A stretch of 35,096 nucleotides of DNA from Vicinamibacterales bacterium (GTDB lineage: Bacteria > Acidobacteriota > Vicinamibacteria > Vicinamibacterales > JAKQTR01), in NCBI GenBank assembly GCA_025456345.1, contig JALOKU010000077.1, positions 1 to 35,096 on the forward strand. Reading direction: 5' to 3'. Position 1 is the first letter of the stretch; every line of letters starts with the position of its first letter. Made by a program: the position numbers and the translations under genes. Shown here piece after piece: positions 23,299 through 32,560 of this stretch. The notes beneath the pieces were generated by a model. It was given only the letters and a program-made list of their open reading frames with translations, was not told the DNA's origin and searched no databases.

Positions 23299-23841
23299 GT
23301 CGAGCATCTCCGGATGCCGGCTGATCCACACGCCCGCCACGATCCCGAGGCCGGCCACGGCCCGCACGATCATCCTCGGCGACGCCTGCCACACCAGGCG
23401 CACGGCGATCAGTCCGAAGGCGATCGGAAACGCCAGGTCCGCGACCCAGACGGGGATGCCCAGCGCGATGGGCTTGGCGGCCTCACGGTGCACCTGGAGC
23501 AGGCGCACGCCGCCCAGGGCGAGCACGGTGGAGACCATCGATCCGACAAGAGCCGAGATCACCTTGGCGACGTCGCGAAACCACCCCTCGGGCAGCAACG
23601 TGCCGGTGGCCAGGGCGAGCAACTTGCCCTCACGGGCCGCGATCGCGGCGCCGATCAGGCCCACGACGAGTGTCAGGTGCGACGTGAACGGGGCGGCGCC
23701 AGGAATCCCCGTGCCGAACAGCCGCCGCAGCACCACTTCGGCCAGGGGCAGGACGATGACGCCCAGCGCCGCGAGCGTGACGACGGCATCCTCAACCCGC
23801 GCGAAGACACCGGTCGAGCGTGCAGTCGGCAGCTCAGTCAC
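23295..23841 (-). CDS. dctQ: TRAP transporter small permease (DctQ part of a broken DctQM fusion)
   Basis: The DctQ-like small subunit, with four hydrophobic helices (RVEDAVVTLAALGVIVLPLAEVVLRRLF at the start, then LTLVVGLIGAAIAAREGKLLAL, VISALVGSMVSTVLALGGVRLL and VWVADLAFPIAFGLIAVRLVW). It lacks a stop codon where the domain ends, near 23300. The frame runs on to 23068 as Ser/Arg/Pro-rich nonsense, which is out-of-frame DctM sequence. This is the mark of a frameshift within an ancestral DctQM fusion, either real or a sequencing error in a G run. A start at GTG 23841 (8-base overlap with DctP, AAGGG upstream) is preferred to 23868. It is preceded by DctP and TatT in the same operon. Confidence 0.75.
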
Positions 23842-24859
23842 GGCCGCCCTTGGCCTTCCGATAGGCATCGCGTTCCCCGAGGGCCAGGTCGAACACGTCG
23901 GGGGGCACCAGGACGCCTCGCTGGCTGTTCGTCATCTTGTCGACCGTTGCGCGGAACGCGGACGAGTCGTTGACGTCGAGGGCGACGGGCTTCAAGGCGC
24001 CGGTCTTCTTCATCTCGTCGATCGACTTCGCATCGAGGGCCGGCGCCTGCTCCCCGATCTGCTTCTCCATCTGCCGGGCCACCGCGAGGATCTTCTCGCG
24101 GTCCGCCGGATCGATCTTCTGCCACGCCGTGTCGGTCATGACCGTGGCGCCCACCAGCGGCGCGACGGGCAGATCGAGCATGTAGGGCGCGTCCCTGAAG
24201 ACCTGGAGCGCCACAGCGTAGACCGGCGGCATCGGCGCGGCGTTAATCGCGCCGGTCGGCAGCTTGAGCTGCTTCGGAATCTCGCCGGGCGCGAGCGGCA
24301 CGGCGTTGAAGCCGTTGGACGCGTACCAGCGCACGAACCGCTCGTCGCCCTCCGTCGTGTAGAGCTTCGCCGCCTTGAGGTCGGCCACCGTCCTGACCGG
24401 GTTCTTCGAGAACATCCGCACCCAGCCGCCGTTTCCCCAATTGATGAGGTGGAGCTTCTTCGCGGCGAGCCTCTGCTGGAGCAGGGGCGTGAGCTTCTGT
24501 TGCACGTGCACCAGCTCCGCGTCCGACTCGAAGAAGAACGGGATGGCGAACACGTTGAACGCGTCGTCCAGCTCCGCCAGGCCCGCGACCATGAGCGTGG
24601 CGGCCTGCAGGCCGTCGACGGCCATGCGCGCGATCGCGTTCGACTCGCTGGGGATGGTGCCGGCATACACCGTCAGGCTGACCCGGTTCTCGGTGGCTTT
24701 GGACCACGAGGCGCCCATCGATTTCAGCGCACCGGTCCACGGCGAGTTCTCCGGGGCGAGCGTGCCCAGCTTGATTCTCACCGGCCCGGCGGCCAGAAGC
24801 GGGATGGCGGCCGCCACCGTCAGGGCGGCGACGAGGCGGAACGGGTGCTTGCCGAACAT
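23834..24859 (-). CDS. dctP: TRAP transporter periplasmic binding protein DctP
   Basis: A 341-residue secreted solute-binding protein of the DctP family. The signal peptide is MFGKHPFRLVAALTVAAAIPLLAAG. The mature protein starts with IKLGTLAPENSPWTGALKSMG, the classic opening of this family. FAIPFFFESDAELVHVQQKL, and GWVRMFSKNPVRTVADLKAAKL, which forms the central hinge and ligand-contact region, follow. The start at ATG 24859 has GGAGGAA close upstream; the GTG at 24865 would overlap the TatT stop. It lies two bases after the TatT gene and overlaps DctQ by eight bases, so all are co-translated. The ligand is unknown. TatT-linked systems are thought to carry hydrophobic or unusual ligands. 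Confidence 0.9.
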   Translation of the reverse strand: MFGKHPFRLVAALTVAAAIPLLAAGPVRIKLGTLAPENSPWTGALKSMGASWSKATENRVSLTVYAGTIPSESNAIARMAVDGLQAATLMVAGLAELDDAFNVFAIPFFFESDAELVHVQQKLTPLLQQRLAAKKLHLINWGNGGWVRMFSKNPVRTVADLKAAKLYTTEGDERFVRWYASNGFNAVPLAPGEIPKQLKLPTGAINAAPMPPVYAVALQVFRDAPYMLDLPVAPLVGATVMTDTAWQKIDPADREKILAVARQMEKQIGEQAPALDAKSIDEMKKTGALKPVALDVNDSSAFRATVDKMTNSQRGVLVPPDVFDLALGERDAYRKAKGGRD

Positions 24860-24861
24860 GG

Positions 24862-25911
24862 TCACTTCCTCCCGCGCGGGCCCGGGGCCAGCAGCGTGTC
24901 GTGCGATCCGGCGGCGTCGAGCAGGGCGTAGGCCAGGCGAGCCGCGGAGGGATCGAGGGGGACAAAGAGAGACGTCGCGCGGGCCGCGGCGTCGGGGCTC
25001 AGGATGAGGTCGTCGACGTGGGCCAGCAGCAGCCGGGCGCGCGTCTGCGAGATGAGCGTAGCGAGCCGGTTGTCAGGGTCCGCATCGGGGTCGATCGCCA
25101 GCGCCTGCTGAAGGAGCTTCTCGAACTCGGCGCGGTCCTGCTTCCCTTTCACGATGCCGAGCGCCAACGACAGGTACGGGCCGGGCGACAAGCCCTTCTG
25201 GATCTCGACGGCCCGGGCGAAGTGGGCACGGGCGCGCTCCTCGGACCCGCCCAGGGCCTCGCCCTGGCTTTCGACGGTGATCATCAGCTCGTGCAGGGCG
25301 CCGCGGCTCCAGCCGCTGTCCAGGGCCAGCGCCCGCTCGGCGAGCGCCCGGATGACCGGCCAGTTGATGAGCAGGTCCGGGCGATCGAGGCCGCCGAGCG
25401 ACACCGCCGAGCCGAGGGAGGCCGCCGACCAGTAGAGCAGCGCCACCTGGTCCCTCTTGGCCTGAGGCACGGCCGTCGCCGGGTCCGCGGCGAGGCGGGC
25501 CGAGACACCCGGGAACCGGAGTTCCAGTGCGCGCCAGCAGTAGCCGCGGCCGCGCAGCGCCAGCTTCAGGGCCCGGTTCGAGAGATGCTTGGACCGTTCG
25601 TAGTCGTCGAACTGCGCGGCCTCGGCATCAACCTGGATGAACCCGACGGCGTATTGCGTGTACTGGCCGCAGGTGGCGGTCAGGAGGCGCTCGTGCTTCG
25701 GAACCGACGCGAGGAGCGACTCGTTCAGGAGGAGTGCGAACGGCAGGGCGTCGGCCACCAGCTCGGGATCGTCGTGGGACGTGATCGTGCTGCCGCCCTC
25801 CGACAGCGTGTCGGCCACCGTCTTGATGGCCGACGACTTGATGGCCCCGCACGAGGAGGCGGCCAGCACGGCCAGCCCGAGACCTGCCATCCGAAGGGTT
25901 GTCCTCAGCAT
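24862..25911 (-). CDS. tatT: TatT-type TRAP-associated lipoprotein
   Basis: A 349-residue lipoprotein of the TRAP TatT component family, known from the Treponema TPAT (TPR-protein-associated TRAP) system, in which a helical trimer docks with the DctP binding protein. From ATG 25911 the signal MLRTTLRMAGLGLAVLAASSC has the lipidated cysteine at residue 21. The GTG at 25926 is rejected because GGAGG lies about 6 bases before 25911. The mature part is all helical with TPR-like repeats. Typical segments are SNRALKLALRGRGYCWRALE, LYWSAASLGSAVSL, GALHELMITVESQ and ARAHFARAVEIQKG. It is the first gene of the operon tatT-dctP-dctQM, which identifies the whole as a TPAT importer. The periplasmic docking role is inference from family knowledge. 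Confidence 0.85.
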   Translation of the reverse strand: MLRTTLRMAGLGLAVLAASSCGAIKSSAIKTVADTLSEGGSTITSHDDPELVADALPFALLLNESLLASVPKHERLLTATCGQYTQYAVGFIQVDAEAAQFDDYERSKHLSNRALKLALRGRGYCWRALELRFPGVSARLAADPATAVPQAKRDQVALLYWSAASLGSAVSLGGLDRPDLLINWPVIRALAERALALDSGWSRGALHELMITVESQGEALGGSEERARAHFARAVEIQKGLSPGPYLSLALGIVKGKQDRAEFEKLLQQALAIDPDADPDNRLATLISQTRARLLLAHVDDLILSPDAAARATSLFVPLDPSAARLAYALLDAAGSHDTLLAPGPRGRK

Positions 25912-25955
25912 GAGCGTCCTCCGCACAAGTCAATCGGCAAGTGTACACCGCGCCC

Positions 25956-26438
25956 CTATCGCTTGTATCCGATCTTGCGGAGGAACCCGACGCGCCACTC
26001 ACGATCGGCCTCCTGCTCGACGCCCTGCGGCGACGAACCGTCGATCACCCCGACGATGCCGCGGCCCTGCTCGGACTCGGCCACCACGGCCTGGAGCGGA
26101 TTGGCCGTGGCGCAGAAGACGCGGCAGACCTCCGGGCAGTCCTTGATCCGGTTCAGCACGTTGATCGGGTAGGCGTTGCGCAGGTAGAGGACGAACGTGT
26201 GCCCGGCTCCGAGCGCGAGCGCCGTGTCGATGGCCGCCGCGCGCAGGCCGTCGTCATTTCCCTCGGCGCGCACCAGGCACGCCCCCGACGCCTCGTTGAA
26301 CGCGAGGCCGAAACTCGAGCCCGGCACGCTGGTCGCCATGATCTCGTAGAGATCCTCGACGGTCTTGATGAAATGGCTCTGGCCGATGATGACGTTGGCG
26401 TTCTCGGGAATCGCCACCGGGACGAGCTTCAATTCCAT
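25956..26438 (-). CDS. Adenosine-specific kinase (DUF355 family)
   Basis: A 160-residue protein of the adenosine-specific kinase family, first described in hyperthermophilic archaea and scattered in bacteria. The family phrases are VAIPENANVIIGQSHFIKTVEDLYE near the start, then FGLAFNEASGACLVRAEGND, HTFVLYLRNAYPINVLNRIK and CRVFCATANPLQAVVAE. The enzyme is reported to phosphorylate or bind adenosine. The ATG at 26438 is chosen for its AAGGAG eight bases upstream; the frame extends to 26588 but that part is Pro/Gly-rich and non-coding. A perfect minus-strand TATAAT at 26546-26541 could be its promoter with a leader of about 95 bases. The gene is short but matches family length. It is divergent from the ATPase operon. 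Confidence 0.82.
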   Translation of the reverse strand: MELKLVPVAIPENANVIIGQSHFIKTVEDLYEIMATSVPGSSFGLAFNEASGACLVRAEGNDDGLRAAAIDTALALGAGHTFVLYLRNAYPINVLNRIKDCPEVCRVFCATANPLQAVVAESEQGRGIVGVIDGSSPQGVEQEADREWRVGFLRKIGYKR

Positions 26439-26540
26439 CGCACGCGCTCCTTGAGTCCGCATTGTCCGAATCCCGCTTGCCACGCCGAAGCCGGCCGGCG
26501 GGCCGCTTGGCGGAGGCGGAAGTCCGGCGCCCCGTCCGGC

Positions 26541-26546
26541 ATTATA
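26541..26546 (-). promoter_or_regulatory. Candidate -10 box for the adenosine-specific kinase gene
   Basis: The minus strand reads TATAAT inside CCGGTATAATGCCGG. It lies about 100 bases upstream of the kinase start. No matching -35 box is seen at 16-18 bases, so support is partial. Confidence 0.35.
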
Positions 26547-26581
26547 CCGGCTCCATCCGCACCCCCCCGCGCGACGGTTCC

Positions 26582-26610
26582 TTGACAATTGGCCCCGGTC
26601 GGACTACATC
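26582..26610 (+). promoter_or_regulatory. Sigma-70-like promoter of the ATPase-protease operon
   Basis: A perfect TTGACA (26582-26587), a 17-base spacer and TACATC (26605-26610) as a weak -10. Transcription would start near 26617, about 25 bases before the ATG at 26641. It faces the minus-strand TATAAT of the neighbouring gene. Confidence 0.5.
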
Positions 26611-26640
26611 TTGCGCTCGGCCCCGGGAGCGCCGCCGAAC

Positions 26641-28581
26641 ATGATCCTCGAGTCCGCCCGCGTCGAGAACTTCAAGTGCATCGACGACTCCACCGAGTTC
26701 AGCATCCGGTCGCTGACGGCGCTGGTCGGGAAGAACGAGTCCGGGAAGACGGCGCTGCTCAAGGCCCTGTACCGGATCAACCCGATCCTGCCCGTCGACG
26801 GCAGCTTCCTCGACACCGAGTACCCGAGACGGCGCTGGGCGGCGTACCGGCAGCGCAAGGCGTCGGCGCCCGACCGCGTGGTCACCGCCACGTGGCGCCT
26901 CGAGGAACCCGACATCGCCCTCGTCAACGACCTGCTGGGCCCCGACGTCCTCCCGGGCTACACCGTCGACGTCACGCGCGGGTACGACAACCGCCTCGAG
27001 TGGCACATCGACTGCGACGAGCGGCGTGTGGTGTCGAACCTGATGCGCCGCGGTAAGCTCGAGTCCGACGAGCTCCGCAGCCTGTGGTCCGTCGCGACCC
27101 TCGCGGAGCTGGTCCAGACGCTGCGGGCGGTCGAGACGCCCTCGCCCGCCCAGAGTGCCCTGCTGCTCGAGGCCGAAGAGCGGCACGCCGGCGGCCCGCT
27201 GGCCGGCCAGGTGGCGGCGATGCTCGAGCAGCGCCTGCCGCGTTTCCTCTACTTCGCCGAGTACCACCGCCTGCCCGGCGAAGTGTCCATCGACGAGTTG
27301 ATGCGCAGGAAGGCCGCCAACGAGCTCACGGTGGTCGACACGATCTTCCTGGCCCTGCTCGAGCTCGCCAACACCACGCCCGAGGACCTGCAGAACATCG
27401 ACCAGTTCGAATATCTCGTCGCCGAGCTCGAGGCCGTGTCGCAGCGCATCACCCGCGACGTGATGGAGTACTGGAGCCAGGACCGCTCGCTCGAGGTCGA
27501 CTTCCGCTGCGACGCCGCCCGGCCGCACGACCCGCCGCCGTTCAACACCGGCTACGTCATGCGTACGCGCATCCGCAACCGGCGCCACCGGATCACGCTC
27601 GGCTTCGACGAGCGCAGCGCCGGCTTCATCTGGTTCTTCTCGTTCCTGGTCTGGCTCTCCCACATCCGGCGCGACGAGGGTGCCGACTACATCATCCTCC
27701 TCGACGAGCCGGGCCTCGGCCTCCACGCCCGCGCGCAGATCGACATGATGCGCTTCATCCGGGAGAAGCTGCTGCCCGCCCATCAGGTGATCTACACGAC
27801 GCATTCGCCGTTCATGATCGACGGCGAGCACCTGGACGGCTTGCGGACGGTCGAGGACAGCTCCGACGGCGAGACCGTGCTGGGAACCAGGGTGGGGGAC
27901 CGCGTGCTCAGCACCGACCCCGACACGCTCTTCCCGATCCGCGCCGCCCTCGCTTACGACGTGGCGCGGCGCGTCGTCACCGGGCCGCAGACGCTGCTGG
28001 TGGACCGGCCAAGCGACGTGCTCTACCTGAAGTGGTTCTCGCGCGAACTGCAGCTGCAGGGCCGGGCCCACCTCGCGCCGGCCTGGAGCCTGGTGCCGGT
28101 CGGGGGCCTCGACAGCATCGCCCCGTTCGTCTCGCTGTTCGCCGGCCAGGAGCAGCAGATTGCCGTGCTCACCGACGGCCTGATGAGCCATCCCCACCGC
28201 CTCGACGGGCTCTGGGAGCGCGGCATGCTGCAGTTCGGCCGGATCCTCCGCCCGGCGCTCTACACGGATCGGGAGGACGCGCAGCTCGAAGACCTCCTCG
28301 GCCGGAGCCTCTACCGCGACCTGGTGACGGGCGCGTACGGCCTCGAGGAGTCGGCGGTACTCGACGAGGCCATCGGCTCCGATGCCCGGCGCCTCGTGGC
28401 CGACGTCGAGGCGTACTTCGCGTCGATGCCGCCGTGGGCGCCGCGTTTCGACAGCTTCGCCCCGGCGGCCTACCTGTTCGAGAACACGGCCACGCTGCGC
28501 GCGACGCTCCCAGAACTCGACCTGGCCCTCGACCGGTTCGAAAAGCTCTTCCGCGACCTGCACAGCCTGTCGGTGCAGTGA
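26641..28581 (+). CDS. OLD-like AAA ATPase with eroded TOPRIM domain
   Basis: A 646-residue ATPase resembling the OLD (overcoming lysogenization defect) family. Walker A is GKNESGKT (residues 30-37) inside VENFKCIDDSTEFSIRSLTALVG. Walker B is YIILLDEPGLGLH with D355-E356, and IYTTHSPFMID follows as the switch histidine region. The long insert between them is helical. From about residue 450 a TOPRIM-like fold begins (TLLVDRPSDVLYLKWF). The usual catalytic Glu-Gly of OLD nucleases is replaced by Asp-Arg (D455), and the later DxD motif is reduced to VLTDGL, so nuclease activity is doubtful. The ATG at 26641 is preferred over a TTG at 26611, which falls beside the -10 box. An M48 protease gene follows after 9 bases. 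A defence or damage-response role is inference. Confidence 0.8.
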   Translation: MILESARVENFKCIDDSTEFSIRSLTALVGKNESGKTALLKALYRINPILPVDGSFLDTEYPRRRWAAYRQRKASAPDRVVTATWRLEEPDIALVNDLLGPDVLPGYTVDVTRGYDNRLEWHIDCDERRVVSNLMRRGKLESDELRSLWSVATLAELVQTLRAVETPSPAQSALLLEAEERHAGGPLAGQVAAMLEQRLPRFLYFAEYHRLPGEVSIDELMRRKAANELTVVDTIFLALLELANTTPEDLQNIDQFEYLVAELEAVSQRITRDVMEYWSQDRSLEVDFRCDAARPHDPPPFNTGYVMRTRIRNRRHRITLGFDERSAGFIWFFSFLVWLSHIRRDEGADYIILLDEPGLGLHARAQIDMMRFIREKLLPAHQVIYTTHSPFMIDGEHLDGLRTVEDSSDGETVLGTRVGDRVLSTDPDTLFPIRAALAYDVARRVVTGPQTLLVDRPSDVLYLKWFSRELQLQGRAHLAPAWSLVPVGGLDSIAPFVSLFAGQEQQIAVLTDGLMSHPHRLDGLWERGMLQFGRILRPALYTDREDAQLEDLLGRSLYRDLVTGAYGLEESAVLDEAIGSDARRLVADVEAYFASMPPWAPRFDSFAPAAYLFENTATLRATLPELDLALDRFEKLFRDLHSLSVQ

Positions 28582-28590
28582 GGGGGCTCG

Positions 28591-29940
28591 ATGGCGATCG
28601 ACTGGAACGACATCAGGTACCGGGGCGACGCGCGGGACGTCGAGGAGTTGATGTCCACGTACCGCGTGGCCGACTATCTTGCGACCTTCGAGGAGAACCG
28701 CCGGCAGCTCGATCAGGGCATCCGCGAGCGCCTCCTGAAAGAGGGCATCCGGCTCAGCGAGCGCCTCTCGCCCCGCATCTACCGCATCTTCGGCGACGTC
28801 TCCCGGGCCCTCGGGCTCGAGATGCAGGCGGAGGTGTTCTGCCTGCCGTCTCCGGACATCAACGCCTTCGCCATCCTCGACGTCCGCAAGGAGATCACCT
28901 ACTCGCTTGTGGGCGTCACGGCCCGTGCGCTCGAGAAGCTCGAGGATGCGGAGTTGCGGTCGATTCTGGGGCACGAACTGGGCCACATCCTGTTCCAGAA
29001 CAACCGGCTGGCCGCGCTCATCTCCACCGACGCGGCCAATCCGTCGGTTACCGTCCTGCCGGCGCTCGGCGAGAGTCTCTATCTCAGGTGGCGCAAGAAG
29101 GCGGAGATCAGCGCCGACCGCGTGAGCGTGCTCGCGAGCCGCGACTACCGGGCCACGGCGACGGCGCTGCTCAAAGCGACGTTCGGGCTGAGCGAGCGGA
29201 ACCTCAACCTCGACATCGAAGCGCTCGTGAACCAGGTGGACGAGATACGCGGCCGGCCGGAGCTGATGGAAGAGGTCTTCGCGTCGCACCCGCTCTTGCC
29301 GATCCGCCTGAAGGCCGTCGAGCTGTTCTCGCGGTCCTCGAAGGCGGCCCGGGCCGGCTACCCGGTGGACGGCGCGCCGCTCGGAGACGACGAGTTCGAG
29401 GACGCCGTCGATGAGCTGGTGAAGCTGACCCGCCGGTACCCGTTCCAGCCCGTGCACCTCGCCATCATGCGCGCCGTCGCGCTCGGGGGCGCGCAGCTGC
29501 TGGCCGCCGACCGCGACGTGAGCGACGAAGAGGTGAAGATCCTCGTCCAGATCCTGCACAAGTGGTTCACCGACGAGCCCGAGTCGGAAATCGTGACCGA
29601 CCGCGGCGAGATCGCCGCGAAGCTGCCCGCGGCGCTCGACGAGGTGCGCAAGGAGGGGTCGCTCGACGACAAGGTGTTCATCCTCACGCGCCTGACCGAC
29701 GTCGCGCTGGCCGACGGCGCGCTGATGGACGCCGAGAGCACCATCATCCTCGACCTCGCCAAGCAACTCGAGGTGCCCAGCAAGATCGCCTACTCGATCA
29801 TCGTCGGATCGGCGCAGTCGATCGGGTTCCGGACCGACGTCAAGCTGAACCGCATGGCCGAGGACATCCGCCGCTCGATGACGCTGGGGATCAGAGGTGA
29901 AGGACCCGGGAAGAAGGAGTCCGAATCAAGAAGCAAGTAG
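28591..29940 (+). CDS. M48-type metallopeptidase fused to a TerB-like domain
   Basis: A 449-residue soluble protein. Residues 45-270 form an M48-like zinc peptidase: the zinc motif is HELGH (H128, E129, H132) and the third ligand is E172 in AEISADRVSVL. There is no membrane helix, unlike HtpX. Residues 290-420 match the TerB-like helical fold in layout: MRAVALGGAQLLAADRDVSDEEVKILVQIL and LTDVALADGALMDAESTIILDLA each place acidic residues as in TerB, where they bind calcium. It starts 9 bases after the OLD-like ATPase, with a G-rich site overlapping that gene's stop, so the two act together. The final residues (about 438-449) are encoded by the GAAGCAA repeat, which also supplies the stop. Catalysis is expected to be intact; the substrate is unknown. 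Confidence 0.83.
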   Translation: MAIDWNDIRYRGDARDVEELMSTYRVADYLATFEENRRQLDQGIRERLLKEGIRLSERLSPRIYRIFGDVSRALGLEMQAEVFCLPSPDINAFAILDVRKEITYSLVGVTARALEKLEDAELRSILGHELGHILFQNNRLAALISTDAANPSVTVLPALGESLYLRWRKKAEISADRVSVLASRDYRATATALLKATFGLSERNLNLDIEALVNQVDEIRGRPELMEEVFASHPLLPIRLKAVELFSRSSKAARAGYPVDGAPLGDDEFEDAVDELVKLTRRYPFQPVHLAIMRAVALGGAQLLAADRDVSDEEVKILVQILHKWFTDEPESEIVTDRGEIAAKLPAALDEVRKEGSLDDKVFILTRLTDVALADGALMDAESTIILDLAKQLEVPSKIAYSIIVGSAQSIGFRTDVKLNRMAEDIRRSMTLGIRGEGPGKKESESRSK

Positions 29941-30040
29941 CAAGAAGGGCCTACTGACGATTGTCAGAAGCCAGAAGATCGGAGGCCAGCGGGACAGGCA
30001 TTTCTTCTTGCTTCTGGATTCTTGCTTCTTGCTTCTGACT
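29921..30040. repeat. Composite GAAGCAA inverted element, copy 2
   Basis: About three heptamers (29926-29948, including the stop codon of the protease gene) precede GGGCC and the core CTGACGATTGTCAG (about 29953-29966). Then come GAAGCCAGAAG, a spacer of about 30 bases, and the complementary arm TTCTTCTTGCTTCTGG...TTCTTGCTTCTGAC (30002-30039). It lies between convergent genes. Confidence 0.8.
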
Positions 30041-30047
30041 TCCTCTC

Positions 30048-31316
<1,269 letters not shown>

Positions 31317-31383
31317 GCGTGCCTCGCCATTCCTCCGGCTTCAGCACCCGTTCCTGCGGCGTGATCGGGCCGCCGCAGGCAGG

Positions 31384-32382
31384 TCATGACGCCGTCGCCT
31401 GTGTGATGTAGCGGCAGAATGCCGCGGTTTCCACGTTGCCGCCGCTGATGAGCGCCACGATGGGGCCCTCGACGCCGGCGGCCGCGCTCGCGCCGTCGCG
31501 GGACCAGGACGCTTCGCCCCGGCCGAGAGCCGCCGCCACCGCCGCCGCCCCGCTCGGCTCGGCCACGAGCCGGGCGCGATCGAAGACCCCGCGCACCGCA
31601 TCGATGATGGCATCGTCTTCGACGGTGACCATCTCGTCCACGTACGCCTGGATCTGCGCGAATGTGATGTCGCCGGGCCGGACCGCCAGCAGGCCGTCGG
31701 CGACGCCGGCGGCCGCGGGGACGGTGATCGGATGGCCTGCCATGAGCGAGCGCGTCATCCGCGGTGTGCACGCGGGCTCCACGCCGATCACACGGACGTG
31801 CGGCGCGAGGCTCTTGATGGCCGTGGCCACCCCCGAGAGCAGCCCGCCGCCGCTGACCGGCACGTAGACCGCGGCCACCCCTGGCGCCTGTTCGAGGATC
31901 TCGAGGCCGATCGTCCCTTGTCCCGCGATGATCCACGGGTGATCGAACGGCGGCATGAGCGTGAGGCCGCGCGCCTCGGCCTCGGCCTCGGCCCGCGCCT
32001 TGCGCTCGATCGTCGTCGTGCCTTCGAAGATGATCTTTGCGCCGAGCGTGCGCGCGATGTCCACCTTCACGGCCGGCGCCGTGGTCGGCATTACGACGAT
32101 GGCCGGGCAGCCGATAAGCTGCGCGGCCAGCGACATGGCGATGCCGTGATTGCCCGACGAGAAGGTGATGACGCCGCGCTCGCGCTGGTCCGGCCGGAGC
32201 TGCCGCAGCATGTTGGCGGCGCCCCGGATCTTGAACGCGCCGCTGCGCTGCAGGTTCTCGCACTTGAGAGCGACCGGGCGGCCGCCGTCGTCGACCGTGA
32301 GAAGCGGCGTGACGCGCGCCAGCGGCCTGATGCGGCCCGCGGCCTGGCGGATGTCGTCCAGTGTCACCAGTGGTTCGCTCAT
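31384..32382 (-). CDS. PLP-dependent threonine/serine dehydratase-like enzyme
   Basis: A 332-residue fold-type II PLP enzyme of the threonine dehydratase group, which deaminates threonine or serine to the keto acid. The cofactor lysine is K51 in SGAFKIRGA, the phosphate loop is SSGNHG, and GGGLLSGVATAIK forms the glycine loop. No ACT regulatory domain follows, so it is the short catabolic or racemase-like kind; serine racemase and 3-hydroxyaspartate ammonia-lyase are also possible. The ATG at 32382 gives MSEPLVTLDDI, a usual start. The frame continues to a TTG at 32424, but those residues are translated repeat sequence. No strong ribosome site is visible, and repeat element 3 begins 24 bases upstream, so the promoter must lie in or beyond it. 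Confidence 0.87.
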   Translation of the reverse strand: MSEPLVTLDDIRQAAGRIRPLARVTPLLTVDDGGRPVALKCENLQRSGAFKIRGAANMLRQLRPDQRERGVITFSSGNHGIAMSLAAQLIGCPAIVVMPTTAPAVKVDIARTLGAKIIFEGTTTIERKARAEAEAEARGLTLMPPFDHPWIIAGQGTIGLEILEQAPGVAAVYVPVSGGGLLSGVATAIKSLAPHVRVIGVEPACTPRMTRSLMAGHPITVPAAAGVADGLLAVRPGDITFAQIQAYVDEMVTVEDDAIIDAVRGVFDRARLVAEPSGAAAVAAALGRGEASWSRDGASAAAGVEGPIVALISGGNVETAAFCRYITQATAS

Positions 32383-32406
32383 ATCTTTGTGCAGCTCAAG
32401 GGCGAC

Positions 32407-32534
32407 TGAAGAAGCAAGAAGCAAGTAGCAAGAAGCAAGAATCCAGAAAAGCCAACTGACGATTGTCAGAAGCCAGAAGCCGGAAACTCAGCGGGGCAGG
32501 CCTTTCTTCTTGCTACTTGCTTCTTGATTCTGTT
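32407..32534. repeat. Composite GAAGCAA inverted element, copy 3
   Basis: About five heptamers (32409-32442) precede the core AACTGACGATTGTCAG (32454-32469). GAAGCCAGAAG, a spacer of about 25 bases and the arm TTCTTCTTGCTACTTGCTTCTTGATTCTG (32505-32533) follow. It abuts CTAG-family copy E and fills the gap between two minus-strand genes. Confidence 0.8.
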
Positions 32535-32560
32535 CCCCAGCCCCCAGCCCCCAGTCCCTA
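32535..32560. repeat. Heptamer minisatellite, CTAG family, copy E
   Basis: Units CCAGCCC, CCAGCCC, CCAGTCC, CTA. Its last three bases are the stop codon of cbiO read on the other strand. Confidence 0.65.

Noticed and set aside
26439..26588. N-terminal extension of the adenosine-specific kinase
   Set aside because: Pro/Gly/Arg-rich and not family-like. The AAGGAG before 26438 fixes the start.
32383..32424. N-terminal extension of the dehydratase starting at TTG 32424
   Set aside because: The extra residues come partly from repeat element 3 and match no family member. The ATG at 32382 gives a normal N-terminus.
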